Assembly (NCBI RefSeq): GCF_003385495.1
Contig: NZ_QNUH01000023.1
Span: 1-54,936 of the forward strand
Direction of reading: 5' to 3'
From: Chryseobacterium elymi
GTDB lineage: Bacteria > Bacteroidota > Bacteroidia > Flavobacteriales > Weeksellaceae
Length of the DNA stretch: 54,936 nt
Every line of letters starts with the position of its first letter. The stretch's first letter is position 1. Positions 8,674 to 16,895 of this stretch are shown here, piece by piece. A model generated the notes under the pieces. It saw only the letters and a list, made by a program, of their open reading frames with translations, was not told where the DNA came from and made no database searches. Both the position numbers and the translations under genes were made by a program.

Positions 8674-9135
8674 TTATTTTACTTTATCCAATATCATCTT
8701 ACCATCCTTGTAAATCACAAGATGTTCTTCAGAGTGATTTCCGGATGTATCATACCATACTTTACAGACTAAATTATCCTGATGGCCTTCAATCCCTCCG
8801 AACTCATTATCTCTTGCAGATTCCCGCATGTTTTTTTTATAATTGCTGAAAAATGAGTCTTCATAAAATAAAATCATTTTTGCGGTCTTAATATTTTTTT
8901 TGTTTTGATCCAGATAACTGTGAATATATAAAGCCAGTTCTTCAGGCTCATGATTACTGTAACCGGAAATTGTATAATATTGAATTCCAAATTCCAACTG
9001 TGAATTAAATTCTTTATCTATTGGTTGTATATTGATGTCACTCATTTTTGTATTGTTATAAATTATAATACCAGCAAGTACAGCCAGCGCGAGAATAATG
9101 ATTGTAAAAATTTTTTTGCCCATCGATTTAATCAT
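8674..9135 (-). CDS. Small membrane-anchored protein, candidate immunity to the DUF3289 protein
   Basis: This 153-residue protein has a single N-terminal transmembrane segment (residues about 9-26, IFTIIILALAVLAGIIIY) and a soluble domain of about 120 residues that would face the periplasm. It starts 3 bases after the stop of the DUF3289 gene, so the pair is translationally coupled. I do not recognise the family. A small anchored partner directly after a toxin candidate is the usual layout of an effector-immunity pair, but the role is inferred from position only. Confidence 0.75.
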   Translation of the reverse strand: MIKSMGKKIFTIIILALAVLAGIIIYNNTKMSDINIQPIDKEFNSQLEFGIQYYTISGYSNHEPEELALYIHSYLDQNKKNIKTAKMILFYEDSFFSNYKKNMRESARDNEFGGIEGHQDNLVCKVWYDTSGNHSEEHLVIYKDGKMILDKVK

Positions 9136-9138
9136 TTT

Positions 9139-10476
9139 TTAGAATGTACCTTTAAATTCTCCTACAATATCTATTTTGGTAATAAATGGTTTATACCCTC
9201 TGAAATGTTGCAAAATAAACCAACTGTAAAATATATCCTTGTCATATTTTTGGATATCAGGATAATCTAAACCAAAATGATCATAATAAATATATTCCAG
9301 TCCCATTTCAAAACTACGTCCGTTTTTTTTGTACCGGGTTATATAGACCTGATAAGCCCAGACGTCATTGATTGTAATACCTAAACCACTGAATTTATCA
9401 CTGAATTTTGGATTGTCTACTCCTCTGTCAACAAGATCTTTATAAAGAATTCCATTTGAAGAGTCTGTGATTTCCAGATTTTGAATTTCTCCATTATTTT
9501 TAGTTAGGTAAGCCTTTATTACTGATTTTATTGATGAAATGAAAGCTTGTGATTTCTCATGCTGAATAACAGCTTCTGTAAGGGTTTTATCTGAAAATTC
9601 GCCTCCTGAACTGGCCTGCATTCTGTCAACCATTTTTTTTGCAACAGTTTCTATTTCACCTTGTGAATACCATTCAATTTCGCTTTTGAAAATTTTAAAA
9701 AGATCGTCACTGGATTTTTTACAGAAGTTTTCTACTTTTTTTACAGTAGAATCAGCATTATTGGTGGCATTATCTTCCCGGGAAGTGATATTGTACCAAC
9801 TATCCTGTTTTTCTACATCATAATTTTCGGAATATAATTCGGCTTTAAGTTTATCAAATCCTACCTGATTTTCCGGATAGTCACCATAAAGCATATCTAT
9901 TGCTGTGTCGTTACTGCTGACTTTTTTTCCGTCCTTAACAATAATTTTTTTTCCTTTTCTTCTTGTTCCCTGTAGGATCAACATAGGAAATGTAAGTTTC
10001 TTGATACTTACCTCCACACTCACCTGATCAATTGGGATTTTAAAGTATGCATACACCCGCATATCATAGCATGACAGTTTCACCTGTATGGTTTGGGTAC
10101 TTCCTTCAATCGAAGAATAATCAAAAAAGAAAGGAACAAATGTAGTCCCGATTTTCAGCTGCCACCGAAGTTTTTTATACTCTCTTTTTTCCGCAGATCT
10201 GTTAAATGTGGCCTTGAACCAATGCTTTTCGCCTTCTTTGGGCTTGCTTATTTTTCCGCCATTATCATCAAATGGGCCTTCAACTTTAGTGACCAGTAAA
10301 GTATTGTCTTTCTTAGCCTCATATTCATCCAGCTTTTTCCCACCGTTTTTCCCGTAAAAGGTATTTTCCTGCGGAGATTTAAAATCCAACGTGCCCCTGG
10401 AAGCATCTTTCATAATATGTTCTGCTTCCTTATAAGATTTGCCAAAGACATTCCGTATGATATTTCCTCCTTCCAT
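9139..10476 (-). CDS. DUF3289-domain protein, putative T6SS cargo effector
   Basis: This is a 445-residue protein. The C-terminal 200 residues match my recollection of DUF3289: a TVAKKMVDRMQ helix, then the block YYDHFGLDYPDI, a WFILQH motif and GYKPFIT near the end. The N-terminal 200 residues contain a beta-rich module (HWFKATFN, WQLKIGTTFVPFF) that may attach it to VgrG. No signal peptide is visible. DUF3289 proteins occur in putative secreted toxins, but no catalytic activity is established to my knowledge. The small anchored protein starting 3 bases downstream is its likely partner. Confidence 0.75.
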   Translation of the reverse strand: MEGGNIIRNVFGKSYKEAEHIMKDASRGTLDFKSPQENTFYGKNGGKKLDEYEAKKDNTLLVTKVEGPFDDNGGKISKPKEGEKHWFKATFNRSAEKREYKKLRWQLKIGTTFVPFFFDYSSIEGSTQTIQVKLSCYDMRVYAYFKIPIDQVSVEVSIKKLTFPMLILQGTRRKGKKIIVKDGKKVSSNDTAIDMLYGDYPENQVGFDKLKAELYSENYDVEKQDSWYNITSREDNATNNADSTVKKVENFCKKSSDDLFKIFKSEIEWYSQGEIETVAKKMVDRMQASSGGEFSDKTLTEAVIQHEKSQAFISSIKSVIKAYLTKNNGEIQNLEITDSSNGILYKDLVDRGVDNPKFSDKFSGLGITINDVWAYQVYITRYKKNGRSFEMGLEYIYYDHFGLDYPDIQKYDKDIFYSWFILQHFRGYKPFITKIDIVGEFKGTF

Positions 10477-10550
10477 GGTTGTTTTCTAAAGTTTTACAAT
10501 GGATGTTCTGCTATATTTTTATTTTATTTGCTGAGATTTTAATCTCTTTT

Positions 10551-11108
10551 TTATAAATAGAATGCAAAAAATTCTCTAAAAATTGAATAGATATCTCTGA
10601 TCTCAAAATACTCAGGACTTGAACTGCTTATATAATCAAAGTGATTCTTTTTAAATAACTTTTTGATCCGGGTCTGATGATAATACTGAGATACCGAAAT
10701 CATACTTTTATAATGTAGGCTGTCAGCAATTTTTATTGAATTAATAACTGTTTTCTCAGTATTATCCCCATAATTGTCTGTGATGATCCTATCAGAAGGA
10801 ATTTTGTTCTCAATCAGATATTTTCTCATTTCGTTTCCTTCCCAATATCCCTCTTTACCAAAGCCTCCACTTACCAGAATTGCTTTTACCTTCTGATCTC
10901 TGTGTAATTCAATGCTCTCATCCAGGCGGGCTTTTAGCCTATGTGATAAGGTTCCGTCTTTATTTACGGTATTGCCAAATACGACTGCCAGATCAGCATT
11001 CTGTTTTGTATCCTGCAGCCCATCGGCAATGATATAAATAGAATGAATGACAAACCATATGATGCCTAAGATAAAAACAGACCTGAAAATTTTTTTTGGC
11101 AGATTCAT
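10551..11108 (-). CDS. SanA/YdcF-like DUF218 membrane-anchored protein
   Basis: This 185-residue protein has one N-terminal membrane segment (residues about 10-28) and then a DUF218 fold: ADLAVVFGNTV, LSHRLKARLDESIEL, ILVSGGFGKEG with the conserved GNEMRKYL, and DNYGDNTEKTVINS. The family includes SanA, YdcF and ElyC, which affect envelope integrity or peptidoglycan precursor use. The start lies 5 bases after the vgrG stop, so it is part of the vgrG message. That placement is unusual for a housekeeping envelope gene and suggests a role in T6SS self-protection or wall metabolism, which is inference. Confidence 0.85.
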   Translation of the reverse strand: MNLPKKIFRSVFILGIIWFVIHSIYIIADGLQDTKQNADLAVVFGNTVNKDGTLSHRLKARLDESIELHRDQKVKAILVSGGFGKEGYWEGNEMRKYLIENKIPSDRIITDNYGDNTEKTVINSIKIADSLHYKSMISVSQYYHQTRIKKLFKKNHFDYISSSSPEYFEIRDIYSIFREFFAFYL

Positions 11109-11113
11109 AAAGA

Positions 11114-13030
11114 TTACTGCATTTTTACCTGCTTGCCACTATTGATATTGACTTCCTTCGCACTTTCCACATTAATTGCGTCTTTCGTACTGATGTAGGA
11201 ACCGGCTTCCATATTCTCCGTGATATTTTTTGCTCTCGAGCTTCTTCCGGCTTCCGCGGTTTCAATGATGTTGCTGGCCGTCAGGTTATAATCATCATTG
11301 GCGGTTTCCGTAATATCTTCTCCCGCCATAATGTTAATATTTCTCTGTGCCGAAGCAATAATATTACGCCCGGCATTGATCTGTACATTTTCCCCTGCGG
11401 TGAACGTGATGTTTTTGGGTGCATTGACGGTAATATTTCCCTTTCCATCCATTAAATACGTATTACCACTAGGATCTTCTATAAAGATGCTTCCTTCCAG
11501 GTCATTAAAGATAATCTTGTTTCCGCTTCTGGTCTGGATGGATTTAATGTGATTATTAAGACCGCCTCCCAGTGCTACCTGTCCATGAAACATTCCACCC
11601 ATGGCAAAAGGAAAATCCGGATGATGATATTCAAATCCTACCATTACCTGGTCTCCAACTTCCGGAACCGCCACGAACCCTCTGTTCTGAGTAATGGCAT
11701 CTGTTCCTCCGGCATCAGGACTCATCATTCTGATATAATGAGTCATATCAGGATTTCGCTGCCAGTCAAACTGCACCTGTATGCGTCCCTGGTTCATAGG
11801 ATCCGTATTGGAAATTACGGTGGCTATTTGTGGTTGTGCATTAGGAATCATAAAATCAGGTTTAGGCATGAATCCGGTGCCTTCTGCTACTGCTTCAAAG
11901 CTTCCGGTATAATATCCTCTTGCATTTACTTCATGAAGCACTTCTGTAATGGTAACCTTTGTAAAATATGAGGTTTCACTTGTATCGGGCTTACGCATTT
12001 CAATATCTGCGGAACATCCCGGATAGAGAAACGGAACCGTAGTGTTTCCCGAGACTGTAAAAACCTCTACTGCTGCACTTCCTGCTGCACTTTTCTGCGA
12101 GTCATCAACATCCATGAACATATTGGCATTAACCGGAGCAGGAGAGAGCGAACGTGTTTTGAAAATATTGTTATTCAATTCATAGGCTTTAGCAGGAATC
12201 TCTCCCAGGTGTCTGATATTATTTTCGGAGCCTTCCATTTTAGTATGACTGCTGCTGTTATATCCAAAAAATTCAGGTTTTGTGTGCACTGCTTTCAGTT
12301 CTACATGCACATCGCTTACATTGCTGCCATAAATAAGTCGGACAGGTTTCTCAGATGGCGGAAGCTTTCCGAAGTGGAGGATCTCGCCATCGTAATAAAA
12401 CTGTTCGCCATAAGCCTCGGCAGTTCTCGCAAGAAAATTGTAATGAGTTTCGTTGTACTGTGAGGTGTAATTGATATAGCTTTTATTTTGTGTGTCAACT
12501 CTAAAATCAAATTTTGAAGAGCCCAATGCTTCTTTAATGATTTTGTCTGCAATAATTCCAGTATTAACAGCTTGAGTTCCGCCGAAACTCTGTGTATGGG
12601 GAGCCGAATCCATCAGGATTGTCGGGCTGTGGCCTTTCAGAACAATATTACCCAGGCTCATTTTTTCCTGGCTGAATGCCGCTCTTGTGATTACGCCTAC
12701 AAAAGTTCTTTCAGGGCTTTCATTTTCGTAATCCTTGTATTTAAAAACGACAGTTATCCGTTTTCCTAAGAACTGACGGGCTTCCTCCAGATTGTGGTTC
12801 TGTGTGGATCCCAAAGAGTCATGAGCGAGAATAAGCTCAAAATGATGATGGCGCCTCGCACTCTGCTGTAATCGGAAATGTTTAAAATGATTGACAGATT
12901 TCCCTTCAATTACAATATCCAGTTTTACCACACGGTTAATCCCGGGAATATGATTTACAGAAATCTTATCCGCATTGGCAGAAGCTTTATAGTGATTGGG
13001 AGGGAACGGAAAATTGTTGTTTTTTTCCAT
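11114..13030 (-). CDS. vgrG: Type VI secretion system spike protein VgrG
   Basis: This 638-residue protein has phage gp27-like N-terminal modules (residues about 30-370, with FVGVITRAAF and YNFLARTAEAYGEQFYYDGE) and an OB-fold or gp5-like region. The latter includes QGRIQVQFDWQ, the conserved MSPDAGG and GFVAVPEVGDQVMVGFEY. The C-terminus (about 480-638) is a needle of repeating beta strands with N-I/V-N-I periodicity (NITVNAPKNITFTAGENV). It trimerises to form the puncturing tip and carries the effectors encoded downstream. It opens the minus-strand run that continues with the SanA-like gene after 5 bases. tssD lies upstream but is separated by a terminator. Confidence 0.95.
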   Translation of the reverse strand: MEKNNNFPFPPNHYKASANADKISVNHIPGINRVVKLDIVIEGKSVNHFKHFRLQQSARRHHHFELILAHDSLGSTQNHNLEEARQFLGKRITVVFKYKDYENESPERTFVGVITRAAFSQEKMSLGNIVLKGHSPTILMDSAPHTQSFGGTQAVNTGIIADKIIKEALGSSKFDFRVDTQNKSYINYTSQYNETHYNFLARTAEAYGEQFYYDGEILHFGKLPPSEKPVRLIYGSNVSDVHVELKAVHTKPEFFGYNSSSHTKMEGSENNIRHLGEIPAKAYELNNNIFKTRSLSPAPVNANMFMDVDDSQKSAAGSAAVEVFTVSGNTTVPFLYPGCSADIEMRKPDTSETSYFTKVTITEVLHEVNARGYYTGSFEAVAEGTGFMPKPDFMIPNAQPQIATVISNTDPMNQGRIQVQFDWQRNPDMTHYIRMMSPDAGGTDAITQNRGFVAVPEVGDQVMVGFEYHHPDFPFAMGGMFHGQVALGGGLNNHIKSIQTRSGNKIIFNDLEGSIFIEDPSGNTYLMDGKGNITVNAPKNITFTAGENVQINAGRNIIASAQRNINIMAGEDITETANDDYNLTASNIIETAEAGRSSRAKNITENMEAGSYISTKDAINVESAKEVNINSGKQVKMQ

Positions 13031-13133
13031 GATTATTGGTGTTTGGGTGTAAAAAAGTATAAACCGAATAATATAACTCTATATCATCTGCTTATTTTTT
13101 GCAGAAAAATGAATAAAGACAGTCTGTACAGCC

Positions 13134-13180
13134 AAAAAAGACAGAACAGCATCCCTCACTTCGGGTTTACCATTCTGTCT
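13134..13180 (-). terminator. Rho-independent terminator downstream of tssD
   Basis: Minus strand: the stem AGACAGAA/TTCTGTCT (13173-13180 with 13139-13146) is followed directly by six T (complement of 13134-13139). It lies 30 bases past the tssD stop and separates tssD from vgrG, which suggests that the abundant tube protein is made at a different level from the spike and effectors. Confidence 0.8.
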
Positions 13181-13209
13181 GCTGTTTTTTTGATGTAGAA
13201 ATTACATTC

Positions 13210-13617
13210 TTAAGATGTAGGCCATTCCGCTCTGTAAGAAGAATTACCCAAATCAATAAGTTCTGCACTTACTACGAAGCTGATGTACATACTGTTCTCA
13301 TCTACCGCGTCAAAATCTACTTCGTGCTGGATTACATATCCGTTTTCCCATTTCAAAGTAGTCAGTGTTCCTTCTTCGTGAGATTTGTTGAATGTAACCT
13401 CTCCGGTTGTAGGTTTGTATTTTCCGTTAAGAAGACTTTCCAGGATATCTGATTTTTCCGTAGCTTCAACTGTAATTTTGATCAATGCATTAGAAGGATC
13501 TGATGCCACTCTTCCTGATACATCTGTAGAACGGGATACACTGTAGTTAAGTTTTAATAACTTCTGTCCTTCACCGCCGTTGAATTTTAGAATTCCTCTT
13601 GAATTTCTTTCTGCCAT
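13210..13617 (-). CDS. tssD: T6SS tube protein TssD (Hcp-like, Bacteroidota type)
   Basis: This 135-residue protein is the expected length for the TssD tube subunit. It begins MAERNSRGILKFNGGEGQKL and contains the family pattern LNYSVSRSTDVSGRVASDPS, a central EATEKSDILES region and the acidic ENSMYISFVVSAELI C-terminal strand. Hexamers stack to form the inner tube and carry effectors. It stands alone between a 327-base upstream spacer and its own terminator. Confidence 0.93.
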   Translation of the reverse strand: MAERNSRGILKFNGGEGQKLLKLNYSVSRSTDVSGRVASDPSNALIKITVEATEKSDILESLLNGKYKPTTGEVTFNKSHEEGTLTTLKWENGYVIQHEVDFDAVDENSMYISFVVSAELIDLGNSSYRAEWPTS

Positions 13618-13893
13618 GATTAGTAAATTTTAAATGTTAATAGTGTGTGATTGGATTATCTTATGTCACCAAATTTAGAAGTAATTATATTATCAGGAAA
13701 AAAAAATTGAGAAAATCTTTAAAAGTGTCGTAATTCTTCGACTAACAATTGTTAGGTGGGTTGTTGTTTGGTAATCAGTGGTTTATAAATTGTCACACTG
13801 AGCATTCGTCAACACCCGATGAATAGAACAAATGGAGGGATTTTGAAACACATATCAATGTTTTTCAAAAAAAATGAGGTTTGTAAAATTGGA
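13618..13893. other. AT-rich spacer upstream of tssD
   Basis: No gene is seen here. On the minus strand there is one TAAATTTG (-7-like) at 13670-13677 with no matching TTG at the right distance. A perfect 14-bp palindrome CTAACAATTGTTAG lies at 13742-13755, about 125-138 bases before the tssD start. It could be a regulator site, but nothing else supports that. Confidence 0.4.
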
Positions 13894-13923
13894 CAAAAAA
13901 ACTGCCTCATTTCTGAGGCAGTT
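13894..13923 (-). terminator. Rho-independent terminator after accC
   Basis: The 10-bp perfect stem AACTGCCTCA/TGAGGCAGTT (13900-13909 with 13914-13923) has a 4-base loop and is followed on the minus strand by seven T. It lies 21 bases past the accC stop. Confidence 0.88.
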
Positions 13924-13944
13924 AAAATTTATATATCAATAATC

Positions 13945-15300
13945 TTAGTGATTATCATATTTTCTATCCATTACAAAATCTTCCATGAATTTTGTCGTAT
14001 AGTTTCCTGCAAGATAATCTTCATTATCCATCAGCTGTCTGTGGAAAGGAATAGTTGTTTTTACCCCTTCAATATAGAATTCTTCCAATGCACGTTTCAT
14101 TTTAGCGATAGCCTCCTCACGGGTTTGGGCTGTAGTGATAAGCTTAGCGATCATTGAGTCATAGTTGGAAGGAATTGTGTATCCAGAATATACGTGAGTA
14201 TCTACTCTGATTCCGTGTCCGCCAGGAATGTTTAATCCCGTAATTTTCCCAGGAGACGGTCTGAAGTCTGCATATGGATCTTCAGCATTGATTCTGCACT
14301 CAATTGAGTGTAGTTTAGGGTAGTAATTAATTCCTGAAATAGGAGTTCCTGCAGCAAGAAGAATTTGTTCTCTGATCAGGTCATAATCTATTACCTGTTC
14401 AGTGATAGGGTGCTCTACCTGGATTCTTGTATTCATCTCCATGAAATAGAAATTTCTATGTTTGTCTACAAGGAATTCAATAGTTCCCACCCCTTCGTAT
14501 CCAATAAATTCAGCAGCTTTTACAGCAGCTTCACCCATTTTTTCACGAAGTTCATCAGTCATGAACGGAGAAGGAGTTTCTTCGGTCAGTTTCTGGTTTC
14601 TTCTTTGTACAGAACAATCTCTTTCAGAAAGGTGGCACGCTTTACCAAACTGGTCACCGGCAACCTGGATCTCAATATGTCTTGGTTCTTCAATCAGTTT
14701 CTCCATGTACATTCCTCCGTTTCCGAAGGCCGCCACAGCTTCCTGAATTGCAGATTCCCAGTGATCTTTAAGGTCTTCAGCTTTCCATACAGCTCTCATT
14801 CCTTTTCCACCACCACCAGCAGTAGCTTTAATCATGACAGGATATCCTGTTTCTTCAGCCACTTTTACAGCATGCTCGTAAGATTCGATTAATCCGTCGG
14901 AACCAGGTACACATGGTACTCCTGCCGCTTTCATCGTTGCTTTGGCGTTTGCTTTATCACCCATCTTTTCAATCTGTTCAGGAGAAGCACCAATAAACTT
15001 GATGTTATTTTTCTGACAGATTCTGGAGAAATTGGCATTTTCAGAAAGAAATCCGTAACCTGGATGAATAGCGTCAGCATTTGTAATTTCTGCTGCAGCA
15101 ATGATATTAGGGATTTTAAGGTAAGAGTCCTTACTCATAGCAGGACCTATACAAACTGCTTCATCAGCAAATCTTACGTGAAGACTGTCTTTGTCTGCAG
15201 TAGAATATACCGCAACGGTTTTTATCCCCATTTCTTTGCAGGTACGTAAAATACGCATTGCAATTTCGCCACGATTGGCTATTAATATTTTTTTGAACAT
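13945..15300 (-). CDS. accC: Acetyl-CoA carboxylase biotin carboxylase subunit
   Basis: This 451-residue ATP-grasp enzyme carboxylates the biotin of AccB, the first step of fatty-acid synthesis. Visible motifs are MFKKILIANRGEIAMRI at the start, the glycine-rich ATP loop ATAGGGGKGMR, ERDCSVQRRNQKLTEE, FMEMNTRIQVEHPITE (metal and catalytic site), and RINAEDPY. The ATG at 15300 is chosen because family members start MFKKILIANRG. A Met three codons upstream is possible. It follows accB by about 100 bases that hold short repeats, and it ends at a strong terminator. Confidence 0.96.
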   Translation of the reverse strand: MFKKILIANRGEIAMRILRTCKEMGIKTVAVYSTADKDSLHVRFADEAVCIGPAMSKDSYLKIPNIIAAAEITNADAIHPGYGFLSENANFSRICQKNNIKFIGASPEQIEKMGDKANAKATMKAAGVPCVPGSDGLIESYEHAVKVAEETGYPVMIKATAGGGGKGMRAVWKAEDLKDHWESAIQEAVAAFGNGGMYMEKLIEEPRHIEIQVAGDQFGKACHLSERDCSVQRRNQKLTEETPSPFMTDELREKMGEAAVKAAEFIGYEGVGTIEFLVDKHRNFYFMEMNTRIQVEHPITEQVIDYDLIREQILLAAGTPISGINYYPKLHSIECRINAEDPYADFRPSPGKITGLNIPGGHGIRVDTHVYSGYTIPSNYDSMIAKLITTAQTREEAIAKMKRALEEFYIEGVKTTIPFHRQLMDNEDYLAGNYTTKFMEDFVMDRKYDNH

Positions 15301-15307
15301 CTTCTTC

Positions 15308-15337
15308 AATTTGAAAATTAGATAATTTGAAAATTAG
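15308..15337. repeat. Two 14-bp AT-rich direct repeats between accC and accB
   Basis: AATTTGAAAATTAG occurs at 15308-15321 and again at 15324-15337, separated by two bases. It lies next to the heptamer array at 15366-15400. Confidence 0.7.
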
Positions 15338-15365
15338 GTAATGTTATTTTGAATGCAGAATTAAG

Positions 15366-15400
15366 TCTAACATCTAATGTCTAACATCTAACTTCTAAAT
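15366..15400. repeat. Heptamer array TCTAANN x5 (copy A)
   Basis: There are five consecutive 7-bp units: TCTAACA, TCTAATG, TCTAACA, TCTAACT, TCTAAAT. The array ends at the last base of the accB stop codon. Two similar five-unit 35-bp arrays occur at 20767-20801 and 45410-45444. Confidence 0.9.
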
Positions 15401-15882
15401 TAAGATGGATCTACTAAGAATAATGGCTGATCATATTCTACCGGAGTAGCATCGTCTACCAAGATCTTCACGATTTTTCCGCTGATCTCAGAATCGATCT
15501 GGTTGAATAACTTCATTGCTTCAATGACACAAACTACTTTTCCTGCAGAAACTTCGTCACCAACATTTACAAATACATCTTTATCCGGTGAAGGCTTTCT
15601 GTAGAAAGTACCAATCATAGGAGATTTTATAGCCACATATTTGCTGTCATCAGATGCCACTTCTGCTTTTTCAGCAGGAGCCGCTACCTGAGCTGCTACA
15701 GGGGCAGGCGCTGCTGCAGCCTGAGGGGCCGTATGGTAAACTGCTGGCTGTGCATAAACCGCATCGTTACCGGCTAATGGAGTTTTAATAGTGATTTCGA
15801 AATCTTTAGTTTTGTATTTTACCTCTGAAACTTCAGCTTTAGATACAAACTTAATAAGATTTTGTATGTCTTTAATGTCCAT
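15400..15882 (-). CDS. accB: Acetyl-CoA carboxylase biotin carboxyl carrier protein
   Basis: This 160-residue carrier has an N-terminal helix (MDIKDIQNLIKFVSKAEVSEV), an Ala/Pro/Val-rich flexible linker (about residues 55-80) and a biotinyl domain ending with the biotin-lysine motif VIEAMKLFNQ. It is carboxylated by AccC and passes the carboxyl group to the carboxyltransferase. The start at 15882 is fixed by a promoter whose -7 element is at 15906-15913. An upstream start at 15927 would lie before the transcription start. It is probably co-transcribed with accC. Confidence 0.95.
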   Translation of the reverse strand: MDIKDIQNLIKFVSKAEVSEVKYKTKDFEITIKTPLAGNDAVYAQPAVYHTAPQAAAAPAPVAAQVAAPAEKAEVASDDSKYVAIKSPMIGTFYRKPSPDKDVFVNVGDEVSAGKVVCVIEAMKLFNQIDSEISGKIVKILVDDATPVEYDQPLFLVDPS

Positions 15883-15905
15883 AAATTTGATATTTGATTT
15901 TGTCC

Positions 15906-15934
15906 CAAAGATACCAAAAAAACACAAAAAACAA
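15906..15934 (-). promoter_or_regulatory. Bacteroidota-type promoter of accB
   Basis: Read on the minus strand, TTG (15932-15934), an 18-base spacer and TATCTTTG (15906-15913) match the TTG/TAnnTTTG consensus. The expected transcription start is near 15901, about 20 bases before the accB ATG. The -33 box abuts the terminator of rpmF. Confidence 0.7.
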
Positions 15935-15935
15935 C

Positions 15936-15973
15936 AAAAAACCGCCTAATTTTATCAAAATTGAGCGGTTTTT
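15936..15973 (-). terminator. Terminator after rpmF
   Basis: The stem AAAAACCGC/GCGGTTTTT (15936-15944 with 15965-15973) and inner AATTTT pairing form a long hairpin that ends in T on the minus strand. The A-rich left arm makes it possibly bidirectional. Confidence 0.75.
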
Positions 15974-16010
15974 GTATTAAAATGAGGCTTTTTCAGTGAA
16001 AAGCGACTCT

Positions 16011-16214
16011 TTAGTTTTCTTCTGTAGTTGCTACTTCTTTCTCCAATACTACTTTACCTCTGTAGTAAAGTTTTCCTTCATGCCAGTGAGCTCTGTGGTA
16101 AAGGTGAAGTTCACCAGTTGTTGCATCTTTAGCTAATTGAGGAACTACTGCTTTATAATGAGTTCTTCTCTTATCTCTTCTTGTGGACGACTGTCTTCTC
16201 TTAGGATGTGCCAT
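16011..16214 (-). CDS. rpmF: 50S ribosomal protein L32
   Basis: This 67-residue basic protein starts MAHPKRRQSSTRRDKRRTHY, the standard L32 opening, and continues with VVPQLAKD and HLYHRAHWHEGKLYYRGK. The ATG at 16214 matches the family start, and the 14 upstream codons are not part of it. It lies 66 bases after the DUF177 gene, the common bacterial yceD-rpmF pairing. The zinc cysteines of some L32 proteins are absent, as in many Bacteroidota. Confidence 0.95.
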   Translation of the reverse strand: MAHPKRRQSSTRRDKRRTHYKAVVPQLAKDATTGELHLYHRAHWHEGKLYYRGKVVLEKEVATTEEN

Positions 16215-16280
16215 TTTGAATAACTTTTTTAATTGATGAGCGATGAGATTCATCATCTCATCATATTTAAATTATTTTAT

Positions 16281-16811
16281 TTAATTATTGTCTTTTAACT
16301 TTCTCAGCGCGTCCCATCTGGGATCACTCTCATGATTTTCCTCCTCGGGCTCCTCAATATCTTTTGGACTGAACCTGTTTAGAATTTCCAGATCTTCATC
16401 GCTTACATTCGGTGAAATCTTTTTCATTGGTATAGAAAGCTGTACGTTTTCGTAGATCAGCTGTGCCACATTGAATGCGTGATCTGAGGCTGGAATGGTA
16501 ATGACGTCTTCATTGCTGTCGTCGTATTCTTCACCAAAATTCACCAAAATTCTGATCTCGTTTTCAATAGGATAGCCGAATACATCATTTGTGATATCAC
16601 AAATAAGCTCTACTGTTCCATGTACTTTGATCTCAAATTCTAAAAATGTAGTATGCTTTTCAAGAAAAACATCTGCTGTTATTTTAGGATTTGTAAATTC
16701 CTGTTCAGTGTCAAATAATTGAAAGAACGTTTTATCTATCTCAAATTTGAACACATGCTTTCCGTTTTTAAGTCCGGAAAAGCTTACGTCATAGTTTCTT
16801 AACTTGTCCAT
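16281..16811 (-). CDS. DUF177 (YceD) family protein
   Basis: This 176-residue acidic protein of the DUF177/YceD family is encoded upstream of rpmF, as across many bacteria. The family has been linked to 23S rRNA accumulation. Here the typical cysteine pair is reduced to LICDITNDVF. The C-terminal tail PRWDALRKLK matches the family end. The start at 16811 (MDKLRNYDV) is set by the promoter: the -7 box is at 16824-16831, so a start at 16826 would lie inside it. Confidence 0.88.
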   Translation of the reverse strand: MDKLRNYDVSFSGLKNGKHVFKFEIDKTFFQLFDTEQEFTNPKITADVFLEKHTTFLEFEIKVHGTVELICDITNDVFGYPIENEIRILVNFGEEYDDSNEDVITIPASDHAFNVAQLIYENVQLSIPMKKISPNVSDEDLEILNRFSPKDIEEPEEENHESDPRWDALRKLKDNN

Positions 16812-16823
16812 AAAATGAGTGTG

Positions 16824-16853
16824 CAAAAATATGCAATTTTTTTATAATAACAA
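16824..16853 (-). promoter_or_regulatory. Bacteroidota-type promoter of the DUF177-rpmF unit
   Basis: On the minus strand, TTG (16851-16853), a 19-base spacer and TATTTTTG (16824-16831) match the consensus. The predicted start of transcription is only about 7 bases before the ATG. Confidence 0.6.
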
Positions 16854-16895
16854 ATAAAATCCATAACAAATTAATTTAAAATTTGTTTTAACAAT

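Noticed and set aside
12209..12463. Plus-strand frame opposite vgrG
   Set aside because: Antisense to a long family-conserved gene; a chance frame.
15366..15400. CRISPR-like direct repeats
   Set aside because: Units are 7 bp with no spacers and no cas genes; treated as a short repeat family instead.
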